From Acorus gramineus (taxonomy: Eukaryota > Streptophyta > Magnoliopsida > Acorales > Acoraceae): a stretch of 64,000 nt of DNA. Shown in pieces: positions 24,097-36,784 of the stretch (the stretch's first letter is position 1; each line of letters starts with the position of its first letter). The position numbers were made by a program, and so were the translations under genes. The stretch lies in NCBI GenBank assembly GCA_030737835.1, contig JAUJYN010000049.1, forward strand, positions 234,581 through 298,580. Reading direction: 5' to 3'. The notes under the pieces were generated by a model, which was not told the origin of the DNA, made no database searches, and saw nothing but the letters and a program-made list of their open reading frames with translations.

Positions 24097-25487
24097 CAAA
24101 TGGCGTCGGCCAACCAAATGTCCCGCGGATTTCGAGCTTGCTTGGGAGGAAATCTAGCAACTCAAAGTGGGCGGAACAGAAGAAGATATATTAATTTGGC
24201 CCTCAAGCAAGACTGGCAGATTGAGTTCACTGAGGCCTGGCAAGCTGTGCGGACAAGATCTGAGGTTCCCCTTTGGGCAAGGTGGCTCTAGCACCCCCCC
24301 AAACTCCTAAGCATTGTCTTTGTGCTTGGCAAGCCTATCTAAACAAACTTCCAACACTAGTCCTGCTGCAAAAAAGAGGTCTCACTTCATCTGTCACATG
24401 TTGTTTGTGCTCTTCTACACCTGAGGACGTGGATCATTTTTTTATGGGCTGATCTTTCTCTCGGTTCATATGGAGCAAGCATTGTACCCCATCAGCTATC
24501 ACTTCTTCCTCAGTGGCTAAATGCTCATTACAGTGATCCTTTCAAGAAGGAATTAGCATACCTTATCTCCACCAACACTATCTGGTTCTTGTGGTTGGAG
24601 AGGAATAATAGAACTTTCTCGGGCAAGGTGCAGCACAAGCTTCTGATTCTGAAAAAGATAAAAGAAAGTATCAAACTATGGACCTCTTCCAAGATTTTTT
24701 GTGTCCCTTCTATGCGGACTATTGTGCAATTTCGTATGCTTTTGGTGTCCAAATCCTGGAGAAGGAAACTATTTGCACCATAGTGAAGTGGATTAGTCCT
24801 CAGGCAGGATGGCTTAAAATGAATACGGATGGCTCGCTTGCGAATGACCAAGGGGGATATGGAGCTCTAATTAAAAATCAAAACTCTCACTTTCTAATTG
24901 CTTAGCTGGTAGATTGGATCTCCCCTCCATAAATCTCTTGGAACTTTAGGCAATGGAACAGGGTGTTCTACTCCTCATGGATTACTTATCTATGACAGAA
25001 ATTCCAAGTGGTGGTAACAAGTTGTGGATTGAATCAGACTCCACTATTGCTCTGGCATGGATGCATGGTAGGGGATTGATCCCTTGGACTGCACTGAGAT
25101 CTCTCAGATCGATCCACCAAAGCCTAGCGCATCTTTTAAATTGGAAGCATCACACATTCATCGAGAAGGAAATTCCCTATAGATATGCTTTCAGCCTATC
25201 GTTCAGCTAGGGGAGAGTCCATTTTTCTCCCTATACAATTGTGGCTTGAAATTGTTGAAGCACTTGATCAAGACAGAAACTCAAGTGGAGTTATGCGAAT
25301 CGGATAGTTTTGTTGTGTTGTGTGTTTAATTGAAAAGTAGCAGCTGAATAGGGGATGCAATTGTGCAGGGGTGCTCTGCACTCTCTTGCCTACTAATCCT
25401 TTTGTTTGCCTGTAAAGATCTATGTTACTGTACAAAAGCTAACTTCATATTAATACAACTCCTTTGATTATCAATATAAAAAAATGG
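24097..25487 (+). pseudogene. LINE ORF2 zinc-ribbon, RNase H domain and 3' tail
   Basis: A zf-RVT-like segment lies near 24300-24470 (RGLTSSVTCCLCSS, EDVDHFF). An RNase H domain follows at about 24790-25190, with MNTDGSL, GGYGALI and IESDSTIALAWM supplying the usual acidic residues. Several stops lie in between. RNase H at the C-terminus is typical of a subset of plant L1 elements. The 3' UTR ends near 25480 in a short A-rich stretch. Confidence 0.75.
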
Positions 25488-25782
25488 AGCGATTTATATT
25501 ATTTTTTTTATCAAAATATATACCTCATTAAATGATGTTTAATATCTTTTTTTTTTAAATGAAAATATATGTGATCTGAGTTTTTTAATGTAAAAATGAT
25601 TGAGACTAACATTTACCTTTATAAAACGAGACAAAAAAATCCACTATGATAGCTCTAAAGATGGAATGACAATGTTACGTCTAGCACTTTTGCTGGCTCA
25701 TTTTTAGTTTGCCCATGTTTCAGTGTTTTCTAAAAGGGTGTTATTACATTTTAAGTCTTTCAATTTCTTGGTAAAGCACTAA
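25483..25782. repeat. dispersed AT-rich repeat, copy 2, and flank
   Basis: 25483-25618 is a copy of the repeat described at 9721-9862 (ATACCTCATTAAATGATG, GTGATCTGAGTTTT). The remainder to 25782 is unremarkable. Confidence 0.55.
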
Positions 25783-25968
25783 GGGTGCGTTTGGTTGTGC
25801 GATTGCAAAACTGTTTCTGCAGGAAGCTCACCACCCAAACTTTTAAAAATCACAGCTTTTAGACACGATTTTTCCAAAATCTGTTTGCAGGAAGTTGCTG
25901 TTTGATTAAATGATTGAAAAAACTTTCTGTAATCATAGAAGCTACACAATTGTGCAACCAAAAGCACC
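25783..25968. mobile_element. Tourist-like (PIF/Harbinger) MITE with TAA duplication
   Basis: A 186-bp element starting GGGTGCGTTTGGTTGTGC and ending GCAACCAAAAGCACC, imperfect terminal inverted repeats of about 24 bp. It is flanked by TAA at 25780-25782 and 25969-25971, the 3-bp target preferred by PIF/Harbinger elements. Non-coding. Confidence 0.8.
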
Positions 25969-25971
25969 TAA

Positions 25972-27336
25972 AGCTCAATCTAACTAGCATAAATTTTAAA
26001 AAGGATAATGTTGGGGATAATATAGTCATGTGCAATTTCATGTATTTTGATTTTTTTTTAAGTTGCATATCTCATATGTAACAAAATATGTTCACTAAAT
26101 ATATACTCCAATGAATTGTTTAGATCCACTTATAATTTTTTTCAAAAAAATTATATGTTCCATCGAATCAATTATATATCTCCTTGGGATAAAAAAAATA
26201 CGCGAATGATTGCAAATATGATTGATTGTAACAATCCCCTTAAGAAGGCCTCCTATTTTTTATTTTTATTTTTTAAAAAAATATTAAAGATATTTATTTC
26301 TATCTTTTATATTTAATTTTTTAAAATAATAATTTTCCAAGAAAATTTATATCCAGTGGCTTGAAAAAAGTAACAAGTACACAACTTTGATGCACAAAGT
26401 TTGTTGAACTTCGATACGCTCATACACCCAACCCCAAAACTCATCCCAAAAATAGTCTTTGGATAATGAGTATTGTTACGCCGAGATCAATTTCCAACCC
26501 CATTCTGGCCGTATGTGCGTCGATAGAAAATTAATGAAGCATATGCTCATGTTAACAAGGTATATGCTTCGAAAGAATTTTTTTTAATTTTCTATGAATG
26601 CATTCATGCAATTTATTGAGTATATGTTTTATTTTTAATAAAAGCATGTACCTCATTAGATGGAGTATATTATTTTTAAAAAATTTAAAACACATGTGGA
26701 CTGGATTTAGAGCTGAAAATGAGACTGTACGTAATATTATCCTTGAATAGTATACATTTATTTGGAGATTATACACACTTAAAAAATTATAGAAGCAAAA
26801 AAAAAAAAAATCAAAATGAATATGACCTCAGATAAAGAGAAATGACATTTGAGGGAGACATCAGTTTGTTAGGTGTAAATCAAGCATAAAAGGGAACCAC
26901 CCAACTATAGAGGTGGGAGCTGTTACACTTAATTTTTTTTACAATATAACATATAGTTTTATATATCTTGTTAAAAATCCAGTAAAATATATACCTTATT
27001 AAATGAGGTATATACCTTGTCAAATATTTTCTTATACTTACTAAAAATGAGTTCATTCAATTTGAAATGGTATAATATACACTTTTTTTTATCAAAACAT
27101 ATACCCCATTAGATCATATTTACTATTTAAAAAAAATAAAAACATGTGTGGTATGAGTTTTGGTTGGTAAAAATAACTGAGTCTTAACATTTTCTTTTGA
27201 GATAGAAAGTCTGGTGGACATCCAGCTTTTCAAATAGGAGTTTACATGTAGCAGTGTCAAACATGATCCGACTTTGGCCGGTTTAGACAGGGTGTTGGAG
27301 GATTCTTTTTGGAGGCATTTCTACTTTGCTCCCTTA
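25972..27336. other. AT-rich intergenic DNA with dispersed repeats
   Basis: No gene is recognised. Copies or partial copies of the repeat described at 9721-9862 lie near 26612-26725 and 27050-27199. The many short open frames are AT-rich and resemble nothing. Confidence 0.5.
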
Positions 27337-28204
27337 GCCCCCATTTGGTTTGAGAATAAAGCTCAAAATAAATGAGAATTAGTCGAATAGCTTCAAAATG
27401 AGTGTTTAAAAGGTTAGAATAAATTAGAATCTATATGCTAGAATTAACTGATATAAAATGGCATATGGATTCTAGTCAATTCGTGGAAATAAGTTATCCA
27501 AGTCATACAACCTAAGCCCCTGTTTGGAAACAGAATAAGACTTATTCTTAGGTCTATAATTATTCTAGCATAAGTGAGTATAAATAAGAATAAAATGATT
27601 TTATGTTTGGTTGTGTTTTGAATTATTCTTGTTGGGAAATGTAAGAATAAATTTTTTGTTGTTTTGGTAAAATGTGAATAAAGTGTGGATACTGATTTAT
27701 AAAAGGTGAACAAATAATGATAGTTGATTTGACATGTGATTTATTAGAGGTGGTGACAGTTGATTTGGCAGTGAGCCCACATATTCTTTGGTTAGAATAA
27801 TCTGGAATAACTTTAATTCCAGGGATTGGTTGGAATCCATATACCACTTTATACCAGTTTATTCTGCATAAGATATCCTAGGATATACCAGCTTTCCAAA
27901 CAGCTTAAAACCTTTATTCCAGTCAATACCACTTTATTCTTGGATTTATTCTCAAAACAAACGGGGGTAAAAGAATATGTGGGCCCACTATCAAATCAAC
28001 TATCATCATTTTTTCACATTTTATAAATTCTTAAGACCTTATCCACACTTTATTCATATTTTATCCAATAAATAAAATTTTATTATTACGTTTTTCAATG
28101 ACAATAATTCATAACATAATCAAACAAAAAAATCACTTTTATCCTTATTTATATTAGAATAGTCATAAACCTCATAATAACTTAATTGTCTATCCAAACG
28201 GGCC
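27337..28204. mobile_element. Tourist-like MITE, outer copy, split by a second copy
   Basis: The left end GCCCCCATTTGGTTTGAGAA follows TTA at 27334-27336. The right end ATCCAAACGGGCC lies near 28204. Between them sits a complete second copy of the same family (27516-27967). The sequence after the inner copy (AAGAATATGTGGGCCCACTA) continues the outer element, as shown by the uninterrupted relative at 48440-48890. The right target duplication is not clear. Confidence 0.75.
27516..27967. mobile_element. Tourist-like MITE, inner copy, TAA duplication
   Basis: A 452-bp element from GCCCCTGTTTGGAAACAG to CAAACGGGGG, flanked by TAA at 27513-27515 and 27968-27970. It lies in the opposite orientation to the outer element. 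It is non-coding and belongs to the family with members at 34266-34770, 35191-35600, 35609-36069 and 48440-48890. Confidence 0.82.
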
Positions 28205-30480
28205 CAGGGGTCTTCAACACATATCTTCAAACATTCTTCTTGTTGGGCGGAGGACCGGTGACGGGCATTTCAAGTTTGAAGTGTGGTGGCCTCGATGTAA
28301 GAGATTTGAGATTGTAGCATCTTCCTCGTGGCAGACGCCAAAACAGGGCATTTTAGGGAAAAGCAAGATTGAGCGTCTGAAAGCAAGATTGAAACTTTGA
28401 GGAAGGAAGAGAAAGGAAGAAGGGTGATGAGGAAGCATGGCCTCAAGAGAAGAAAGGATCAGTCGTTTCATGTGTGGAAGGAGGCAAGTCTTTTATTAGG
28501 GAAAAGATGTTTGGGAAACAAATACGTGGAAGTCGTCAATAAAATACGAGATCATATACAAGAATGGAACACAATCACATGAAGAACACAAAAATACGTG
28601 GTTTGGCCTAGGTCTACATCCATATGACAAAAAATACAAAAAAACCTTATAAACTCTCTATTTGAGTTACCCTCTTTTGAACCATCTGAACCTCTCTCAT
28701 ATGGATCTCTCTATATTTTATCTATATGTGTCAGCCAAGTTTTACCTTGAAACCCTAGAAGATATTTATAAAATAAATAAAATAATTTCCTAACAAATTG
28801 AGTTACCCCCTTTTAAACTCTCTCAACCTCTCTCATATGGATCTCTCTACATTTTATCTGTATATGCCAGCTAAGTTTTACCTTGAAATCATAGAAGATA
28901 TTTATAAAATAAATAACTTCATCTCTAAATAATCTCCTAACAAACAAATCTGTTTTCCTGATTTTAGGAGGTTCATTTTATATCTTAATTAAAATTAAAT
29001 CTTAATTAATGTACCAATTAGGTGCCCACCCTAATTTCATTTTATCATGACCATCCGATGTTGATACACCCCAGATCGAAACATAATTCTAACAAAAAAA
29101 TGGTTGAAAATCTCAAGGATGGAAGAGACGGAGTGGAGGTAGCGGCTTAAGGAGGGGGACAACAACACAAATTTTTTCCACGAGACGGCTAATCAAAGAA
29201 AACGAGTTAATGCTCCATGTTAGTCGCAGGGAGAAGGAGAATACTCGATGGATTGAAGAAATGTTGGAGCATTTTTTTTTTTACTATCAGAGGTATCTCA
29301 AACTTTTCGAAGCAAAAACTAATCCTCCGGGTATTTACACCGACCCGCTCAGAAGTTTCCCTACGCCCACCTAGGTAAGTCGAGAATGGAAATCAAACAC
29401 ACATCGATGGGGAACAAACTCATGGTGCTAGCTAACTCACTAAGACCCTGGTGGGGCATTTTGAATAGGCTGTTTCAAAAAGTCATGGATGGAGACCTAT
29501 GTGGTTCGATGAAGACTTGAAGTGCCTTCTTGATCATTGTTCTAGTATTTGGAAGTTCCTTTCTCAAAGGATGTTGAGGAGGCAATGTTCGGGGTTGATG
29601 GTGATAAAGCTTAATTTTGATATTCATTTCTATCAGGGGAGTTCTTCACAATATGAATGAAGATGTCATGGAGATGTTTGTGGAGTTTTTCAAAGGTTTG
29701 CACGGGATTAGGGGGCTTAACATGCCTTTCTTTGCCCTAATCCCAAAGCAAGGGCCAGTGGAGATTGGTGACTTTAGACTGATCAGCCTTGGTGAATGAC
29801 AAACTACAAGATTATTGCAAAAGTTTTGGCTAACAGATTGAAGGCTATCTATCATTGGGTATTTGGTGGAATACAACATTCATTGCAGGGAAGTGCTTGT
29901 AGGATTGTTTCATGGCGGTGCAAAAATGCATTTCTGTGGTGAATTGAGACAAAAAAGAGCAGTCTTCAAGTTGGATTTTGCCAAGGCCTATGACAATGTG
30001 AATTTGAGTTTTCTGTTTCACTTTCTGTAGTATCGTGATTTTGAGCCAAATAGGATTCAAATGATTCAAGGTTGTATAGCATTTGCTAAGGTATCGATGT
30101 TGGTGAATGGGAAACCAAGTGGTTTCTCTTGGGTGGTTTCTTCCACTTAAACAGGGGCTTATGCTATGGAGATCCTCTGTCTCCATTGCTGTTTTTGTTG
30201 GTTATTAATATTTTTAGCAGGATGATGAAGACTACAGAGGAAGATTGTTGGGTGCAGGGTCTTCATTTCTCAAGAGAGGATCTATCTCGTTCGCATGTGC
30301 AGTATGCCGTGAAACAATTATCTTTTGTGAGGTGGAGGAGGAGACAGTTCAAGGTGTGAAGCTGGTGTGCAAATGTTTTGAGCTCTTGTCATGTTTGGAG
30401 ATCAATTTCGACAAGAGCTCGTTGTTGAGTATAAACATGGCATCCGGGGAGCAGTTTGTCGAGATGTTCTGAGTGGAGAG
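28205..30480 (+). pseudogene. second decayed LINE ORF2 fragment
   Basis: Pieces of an L1-type ORF2 in order. A linker region lies at about 28210-28400 (GHFKFEVWW, then KIERLKARLK). A further linker follows at about 29120-29270 (TEWR, LKEGDNNTNFFHETANQRKR). RT follows from about 29640: FALIPKQGPVEIGDFRLISL, KLDFAKAYDNV near 29965-30000, LVNGKPSGF, and CYGDPLSPLLFLL near 30160. Frames change repeatedly and stops are common. A non-LINE insertion with a tandem duplication separates the linker pieces (about 28490-29100). No FADD box or RNase H was seen. Confidence 0.75.
28664..28935. repeat. 136-bp tandem duplication
   Basis: Two units begin GAGTTACCC at 28664 and 28800. Both carry ACCTCTCTCATATGGATCTC and GAAGATATTTATAAAATAAA. 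A nearby ACGTGGTTTGGCCTAGGTC near 28592 is a motif often seen in plant LTRs, so this may be a piece of an LTR inside the LINE relic. Confidence 0.7.
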
Positions 30481-30701
30481 AGTACTTTCCTACTAGGCAT
30501 ATGGGGTTTCCACTTCATTCAGTATGATTCTTAACCGTTTTATTAAAAAAAAAAAATCTGAATAAGGTCACATGCAGTCAAATTCATGGCATTGAACAAA
30601 CAGTAAATACTGAGAGGAAAGCTGACATGTTTGTACTATGCCCTTAATTATTTCCTAATCTATAATCAAACTTGATAATGAACTTTCTGATTCATGTACC
30701 T

Positions 30702-32341
30702 TCACATGGTGGACGGCGGAGTAAAGAAACTGCCTGAGCTTGACCCAGTATTATTATTCTGATTTCTTCTGTGTTTCTCAATGTCCAAGCACACACCAAG
30801 TTGTGATACAACAATGCTCATACTTGGCCTTGATGCAGGTTTCAATGATGTGCATTTCTTTGCAATTTTTATAGCTTTGTCCAGGGACATCATATGGTAT
30901 TTCCCCTCCAATATCAGATCAGCCACATCTTTTATGTTTGCCTGAGCACGCACCCAATTAGTCATGTGTAGGTGTGCCGGTGTCAATTCTTTGATAATAG
31001 CAGATTTGCCTGTAATTAGCTCATGGAGCACAACCCCATAGCTATAAACATCACTCTTCTCATTTAAAGCATGAGTACTATAATACCTGCAACCGAAATG
31101 CATCTCAATCAATATTTTTAAATTAGTGAAAACACTGAGGTATCTGAAATGGTTGACATGAATCTGCATAAATAAATAACATAATTATTTCATGCTCATG
31201 CTAATAGGAAGAATCATGAAGTTGAGGGGAGATCATACCCATGACTCTTGTCATGACACGAGTGACATCCTCTGGCAAAAATTTTGCATAACCCAAAATC
31301 AGCCACTTTAGCCACCAATTTTTCATCCAACAAGATGTTCTCGGACTTGATATCTCTGTGAACAATACGCGGCTCACATTCGCTGTGCAAATGCTCCAAC
31401 CCTGTAAATCACTATTCTAGTTAAAATGTTAACCTATTATGCATTCATAATATAATATCTAGGCAACTTTAGCATTCCCCATGTAACAAAGACATGGATG
31501 GGTTACATCGATTCAACGTCTTCCACGTGGTGAAAAAATTGTCATGGATTTTATATCTGACACAGATGCAGGGTCAATCTGCAAGGGTTCTCGAATGTTC
31601 CACAACCCCCCAACAATTCCATTGGAATATTGGACCACAAATAGAAATGATATACAAGATCAAAAAGAGAAGAAATTCAAGAAGGTGATTTCTACTGACA
31701 TGGCAATGGACCATATCTGGAGAGGATTTAAGATATAAAAAGCACCTAAATTATGACAACATATAGGTAGAAAAGTTTCGACAGGACAACAGCCTAGATC
31801 AATGTTCCTTGGGGAATTGCTTGGAAAGGGAATGTGATTTTGAGGACAAGTTATACTAGTTTTAGATAATGAAAATTCTTTTAATTTTGTCCTTATTCAT
31901 ATTTGTAAAAATTGCGATAAAACGAGGGGATAAATGTTATTCTAGCCTTTAGGTTGAACAAAATAACCTCATTTTCATTTCAAAATAGGAACAACTGTCC
32001 CAACTTTAGCTTAATTATTGCTTATAACAAACGAGACAAGTTGTCCTCCAATAGTTTATCCCCCCACTTATCGTTTTATCCCATCATTTATCCCAGCCCA
32101 ATGTTCTGCAATCCACTAGCTTTATGAAGTGTAAAAATAAAAGGCTCAGGCTAGAACATGTTCAACTGGACACTCTAATTGAGTTTCAGCTTCATCATGA
32201 AGGCTGTATAGGCTTATGAGTTTTGACAAAAATCAGATTATTTGGCAAGTGGAAGGGCAAGATAATTAGTTTTCCAACCTTTCGCAACATCAATTGCAAT
32301 CTGTAGTCGCTGCCTCCAATCCACTGATCCTGTATCATTAC
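30702..32341 (-). pseudogene. receptor-like kinase C-lobe, LRR/malectin-type, broken
   Basis: Minus-strand exons at about 32279-32341 (SVDWRQRLQIAIDVAK), 31239-31401 ([30 protein letters not shown]) and 30702-31086 (NEKSDVYSYGVVLHELITG to a stop) have AG/GT borders and the intron phases of plant LRR-I/malectin-like receptor kinases. The catalytic-loop HRD and the DFG are intact. After DFG the second exon is out of frame: another frame gives the expected [11 protein letters not shown]. The TPGY-x-DPE part of the P+1 loop is missing between exons. The ATP-binding N-lobe was not found upstream. It is most likely a pseudogene of a membrane kinase. Confidence 0.75.
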
Positions 32342-34265
32342 CTGCAGGAGAACAAATGAAGCAATTCATAACTTTCCATGACTAATTAAATTGTTAAACA
32401 GAATTTTGTTTTCATTAGTTTTGTATATCTTTTTAGACAAGAAATGAGCTAAGAACTTGCTAAATATCTGTGCAACTATGTACGACAAAGATGGTTTGAT
32501 TTCCTGTCTTCTGCGTGATGTGTTATATTAGAAATATCATGTTGAATGCATACAAAGAGGACACTGATAAAAACCGAAATGCCAGTCCATGCATTGTTGG
32601 CAAATTTTGTGAACAGGAACACAAGGTCAAGGTCAAAGAACTGATCCATATAACTTACTTTATTGCCATGTGTGCAAGGCCACATTAGTTTGTACCAGAT
32701 CCATCAACAAAATTATAGTAAAAATGTGGCAAGGCATCATCTGTTTTCAAAAGAGAAGAAATTTCATATCATTTGGTTTAGAAGGCATATATATTCCCAA
32801 GACCCTAAATGAGAGAATAATTGCAAAAGAAAGGATATGCGGACAAATATTAACTTTACTAGTAAACTAGGCCTAAAACTACTGGATCAAATGATGACTT
32901 TACTTGAGGAAGGGAAAAACTCAATGAATGTACTAGATTTCAAGCTGTTAAGAAAAAAAAATTGATGATAAATATTGATATAATAAATTTTAGATTTTGT
33001 AGATGTGAACATTAATGATAAAACACAGAAAAATTTGGTGGCCTCAAATGTTCTTAATATCTGTAGAGAGAAAACACCTAATTGCAAAAATAGAAGAATA
33101 TAATTGAGCACATATTGAAATGTCCTATTGCGTAAGATATTCTGAAATTCTACAACATATCTAGGTATTTTTTCAGGTTTCCACAAGACATATATACTCA
33201 TAAACTAGGGCCCTGTTCACACATCATCACAGTACCCAATGAAAGGGACCGGATTTTTATGTTGAACTTTCATTAATACCTCTATGTGCAGCACAAACAC
33301 ATGTATCCAAACTTCAGCTGAATATTAATGAAATAGAACTACGAAGAGATAAGGTATATGATTTACAAGAGTTGATTAGAGGCATGTTGCTAACTGAATT
33401 GTAAAGTGTTCAAAGTTTGAAATTAAGGAATCATAGGGACTAAAATTAATTACACCAACCAACGACATGACTTCTTCATGTAGTTATCTGTATTATTTTG
33501 GTGTAGAAGCGGGTTTGCTGAGTCGGGTGCTTAAAAAGTTCATTCTGGTTATTAAAATCGAATTTGCGGCCACACTTAAAACACTGCTTAATATATTAAT
33601 ATATATTAATAAACATTTAACTCTTATAGAAAATAATTGTATGCGAGTTAAATATCACAAATAATGTTTTATTGATCCTATACCACCAAGGTATAGGAGA
33701 AAACAAGGAGCATTGATTGAGAATATGAACAGGGGCTCTGAAAAAGTAGAAGGTAGTTTGGTGTTTGGAGGACAATATTTTGACACAAGGTATGATTCGA
33801 CAAGCTTCTTTCATCATGGATTGGCACAATGAACCCACCTCTATCTTGCTCTGGGAGAGATGCAACAGGATCACTGGAAGCAACATTTTGTGTTTCTTCA
33901 TAGTTCTCTAAGATAGGAAGTATTGTGAGTTTGTCATCAAGCTTGGTGTAGATAAGATCCAATACTTTAATATAACAGTGCATCCAAATATTTCAAAAAA
34001 TACCATAGGTTTCATAAAAAAAATGGTTTTATTTAGCATAGCCAGCTTGATAAATAAAATGAGGATGATGAAAGTTCTCTATGCTGCAAAATAGCATGAT
34101 CAGCTAGTCTTACATGACTAGAAGTTACTAGGAAACCTTAATCCTTTAGACCTCACTGTTTTTAAATCCTTAAACATTGCAAAGAACAACACACTGGACC
34201 AATAAGTTTTAATCATAAAAGTAGATGCATCTTAGAAATTAACCTCCCATATGGGGTGTGACTTA
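31402..34265. other. intronic/intergenic AT-rich DNA around the kinase relic
   Basis: Apart from the small exon at 32279-32341 I found no kinase exon here. I looked for glycine-loop and VAVK-type motifs on the minus strand without success. 31830-32100 has inverted-repeat-like ends (GAGGACAAGTTATACTAG and GAGACAAGTTGTCCTC) that may be a small MITE. No other gene is recognised. Confidence 0.4.
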
Positions 34266-34770
34266 GGTTATTCGCTCCCGATAGCTATACTGGGATAGAT
34301 AACAATCCAGGCTGAATAAACAACTTTTTGTTTGGTTGTTTTTTTTGTTATTCTCATTGGGAAACGTAAAAATGACTTTTTTGTTGTTTGGTTCACCTTG
34401 GATAAAGTAATGATAAATGGTTGATAAGGGATGAATAAGAGTTTATGATTTTTTAAATGACAATTATACCCCCTGGGAATAGTGTGAGAGATATATGATT
34501 GATTTGATAGATGTGACAGTTTTTGGAATCTGTGTGAGTCTGTTAGGTGAAATAAATTTTTTTAAATGACAAAGAAGAGTATTTTTATCCATTGGTATAG
34601 ATAAGCTTTGATAAACAATTCCAATATTTCCTTAGAATAGTAATCAGGCCTTATCCTAGCTTATCTAGACATAACTATCGGGGTTTATTATGTCAAAACA
34701 AACAGTTTTTTTTTACTATTCTCCTGTATTCTTTTTTATTCTAAATTTATTTATCTGGCCATACGGGGGG
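34266..34770. mobile_element. Tourist-like MITE, degraded
   Basis: The right end CCATACGGGGGG is followed by TAA. The interior (TTATTCTCATTGGGAAACG, TTTTTTGTTGTTTGG) matches the family at 27516-27967 and 35609-36069. The left end, after TTA near 34263, is diverged. Confidence 0.5.
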
Positions 34771-35190
34771 TAAAAGATTAAACAAGATTCTCCAACTTAA
34801 AGAATTTGCAAAGCATTATACAGATAAGGGTGCACGGGAGTGGAATTGAGAACATGGATGACAAGTAAACTCAACTGATCACGTCAAACTTACTATGCAA
34901 TCTTCAGTACATGGTTCACTAATAAAATTTCATATTGAATGGATGTGATGTTTATCAACATATCAAATTAGTATATTTTACATATGCGAATACGTCATAA
35001 GCTTCTTGGGAAATAATACTAGACCAACCAAATAAGGAATTAAGTAAAAATCTTTAGACATTAATAACCTCGATTCGAGCTACTTTGCAAGAACTCTTCA
35101 ATTCCCCAAAAACAAATGTGCTTCAATTTATTTGAGGGATCCACATATTGATGAGGTTCCTTACCAAGTTCACCGTGACCTAATACCTTA
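34771..35190. other. intergenic DNA, no gene recognised
   Basis: On the minus strand a short frame at about 35060-35180 reads through without stops but resembles no family. It might be a stray exon of the kinase relic, which I cannot support. Confidence 0.35.
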
Positions 35191-35600
35191 AGACTCCATT
35201 TGCATAACGATATAAACTATTATGAGATAAATAACTATTTCAGTATGGATAACAAATAAGTCATGTTTTGTTTAGTTGTGTTTTTAATTATCTCGGTTGA
35301 AAAATGCAGTAATGAAATTCCTGTTGTTTGGTTGAACATTGATAAGTTGTGAATAAAATATGAATAAAGATTTTAAAAAGTTGAAAAAATGATTTGACAT
35401 GTGAACCCCCTTATATCAATGCAATGGGTTGGGTTGAATCACACAATTCATGGGTCAATTTGTAATACCAATAGCATCTAATACCCACTTATTCTGGCAT
35501 ATTTAAATCAACCTATTCCTTTCATCTGAACAGGTTTTTGGGCTCACTCACCCCTATTCCAATCTATCCACCTTTCTTCTTCTGCCCAAACAATGGCTAA
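35191..35600. mobile_element. Tourist-like MITE, degraded
   Basis: Begins near AGACTCCATTTGC after TTA and ends near CCCAAACAATGGCT. The interior (TTAGTTGTGTTTTTAATTATC, GTTGTTTGGTTGAAC) matches the Tourist-like family listed above. The ends are eroded, so the limits are approximate. Confidence 0.5.
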
Positions 35601-35608
35601 ATCTTTAA

Positions 35609-36069
35609 GCCCCCGTCTAGGTAGCGAAATATACCATTCCAAGATAGATAACTATTCGAACATAGATAAGGAATAAATTATTTTCTATTTGATTGTGTTT
35701 TTAGTTATTCTCGTTTGGAAACGTAATAATGAAGTTTTTGTTGTTTGTTGACCATAAATACATTATAATAAAATGTGAATAAAATATGAATAAAGATAAA
35801 TAAAAAGATAAAAATTGATTTGACATGTAGGCCCCTGATTTATAAGTGGTGATGCCAGGTGATTTAACATGTGAATCCCTTTTATACACGTGAAATATAT
35901 TGGATGGAATATGACAATTCCATGGGAGACTTGAAATACTAATGCTAGCTTATCACTTATTGTGGCATAACTATATATACCCACCAATTCCTTACAAACA
36001 ATCAGCTTTTTGGGCTTATTCTCCCCTAGTCACCTCTATTCCTCCCCTATTATGCTACCCAGGTAGGGG
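35609..36069. mobile_element. Tourist-like MITE, TTAA flanks
   Basis: A 461-bp element from GCCCCCGTCTAGGTAGC to GCTACCCAGGTAGGGG, inverted ends of about 17 bp. TTAA lies on both sides (35605-35608 and 36070-36073), consistent with a TTA-type target plus a chance base. Non-coding. Confidence 0.78.
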
Positions 36070-36394
36070 TTAATTTTACATTCCGAATTCCATTCCAAGA
36101 AGAATCTAATGCTGGAAGGAGATTCCACGCCAAGGAGCACAATGACCCAAGAATTTAGAATAAAATGTTAGAGAGTCATTGAAGTAGTCCTTTTTTTAAC
36201 CCTTCAACATCATTTTTTTTTTCTAAGGTAAATACTTGTTATTCTAGTTTTAAATAAAAAGATGGTTAGGTACTTGCTGCTCAAACATTCGCTTAAAATT
36301 GGGGAATTTATTCAATGAATTCTACTCGAAGTTATCAATCATCAGTAATTTTTTTTTTTTTTTACATGGGTTATTTTTTTTCTTCTTTATCTTA
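36070..36394. other. intergenic DNA
   Basis: AT-rich with T runs near 36353-36363. Nothing recognised. Confidence 0.4.
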
Positions 36395-36753
36395 GGGTGC
36401 GTTTGGTATTACGATTAAGGGTGTGATTTCGATATCAATCTTCACGTGGGTTTAAATGTAAACCAAATAATATTTTTTTCTCGAGTTTTCAAAATTAACC
36501 ACCTGTGATTGTGTGTTAAATTTTCTTCAAAAACCCGGTTTTGAAAAGCTCCCCAGATGAGCTTCCACTAATCGCTGGATTGAAAACCCCAAAAAAACTT
36601 GAGGTGAAATGACTAGTATACCCATCTCCTTTCACCAAAATTTCAAACACATAAATATCAATCACCCCAAAATCTGTCCTCTCTCTCTCCTCAAAAACAG
36701 GCGCCGCAAGTCTCCCTCATATCTCCATCGCACAAATGAAACCCTAACTGCAA

Positions 36754-36784
<31 letters not shown>

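Larger units (their letters stand above)
17060..25487 (+). mobile_element. decayed L1-type LINE, interrupted by Gypsy LTR pieces
   Basis: A plant L1-clade retrotransposon in + orientation: ORF1 at 17424-18709, the ORF2 endonuclease at 19044-19582, the C-terminal part of reverse transcriptase at 23162-24096, a zinc-ribbon and RNase H region at 24097-25210, and a 3' tail ending in a short A-run near 25487. The sequence from 19583 to 23161 is Gypsy LTR material. The central RT domain between endonuclease and FADD box is absent rather than simply split, so a deletion accompanied the rearrangement. Many stops and frameshifts make it inactive. Confidence 0.85.

Noticed and set aside
33617-33983. 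Minus-strand open frames as the missing kinase N-lobe
   Set aside because: No glycine loop, VAVK or alpha-C glutamate pattern, and no matching splice borders.
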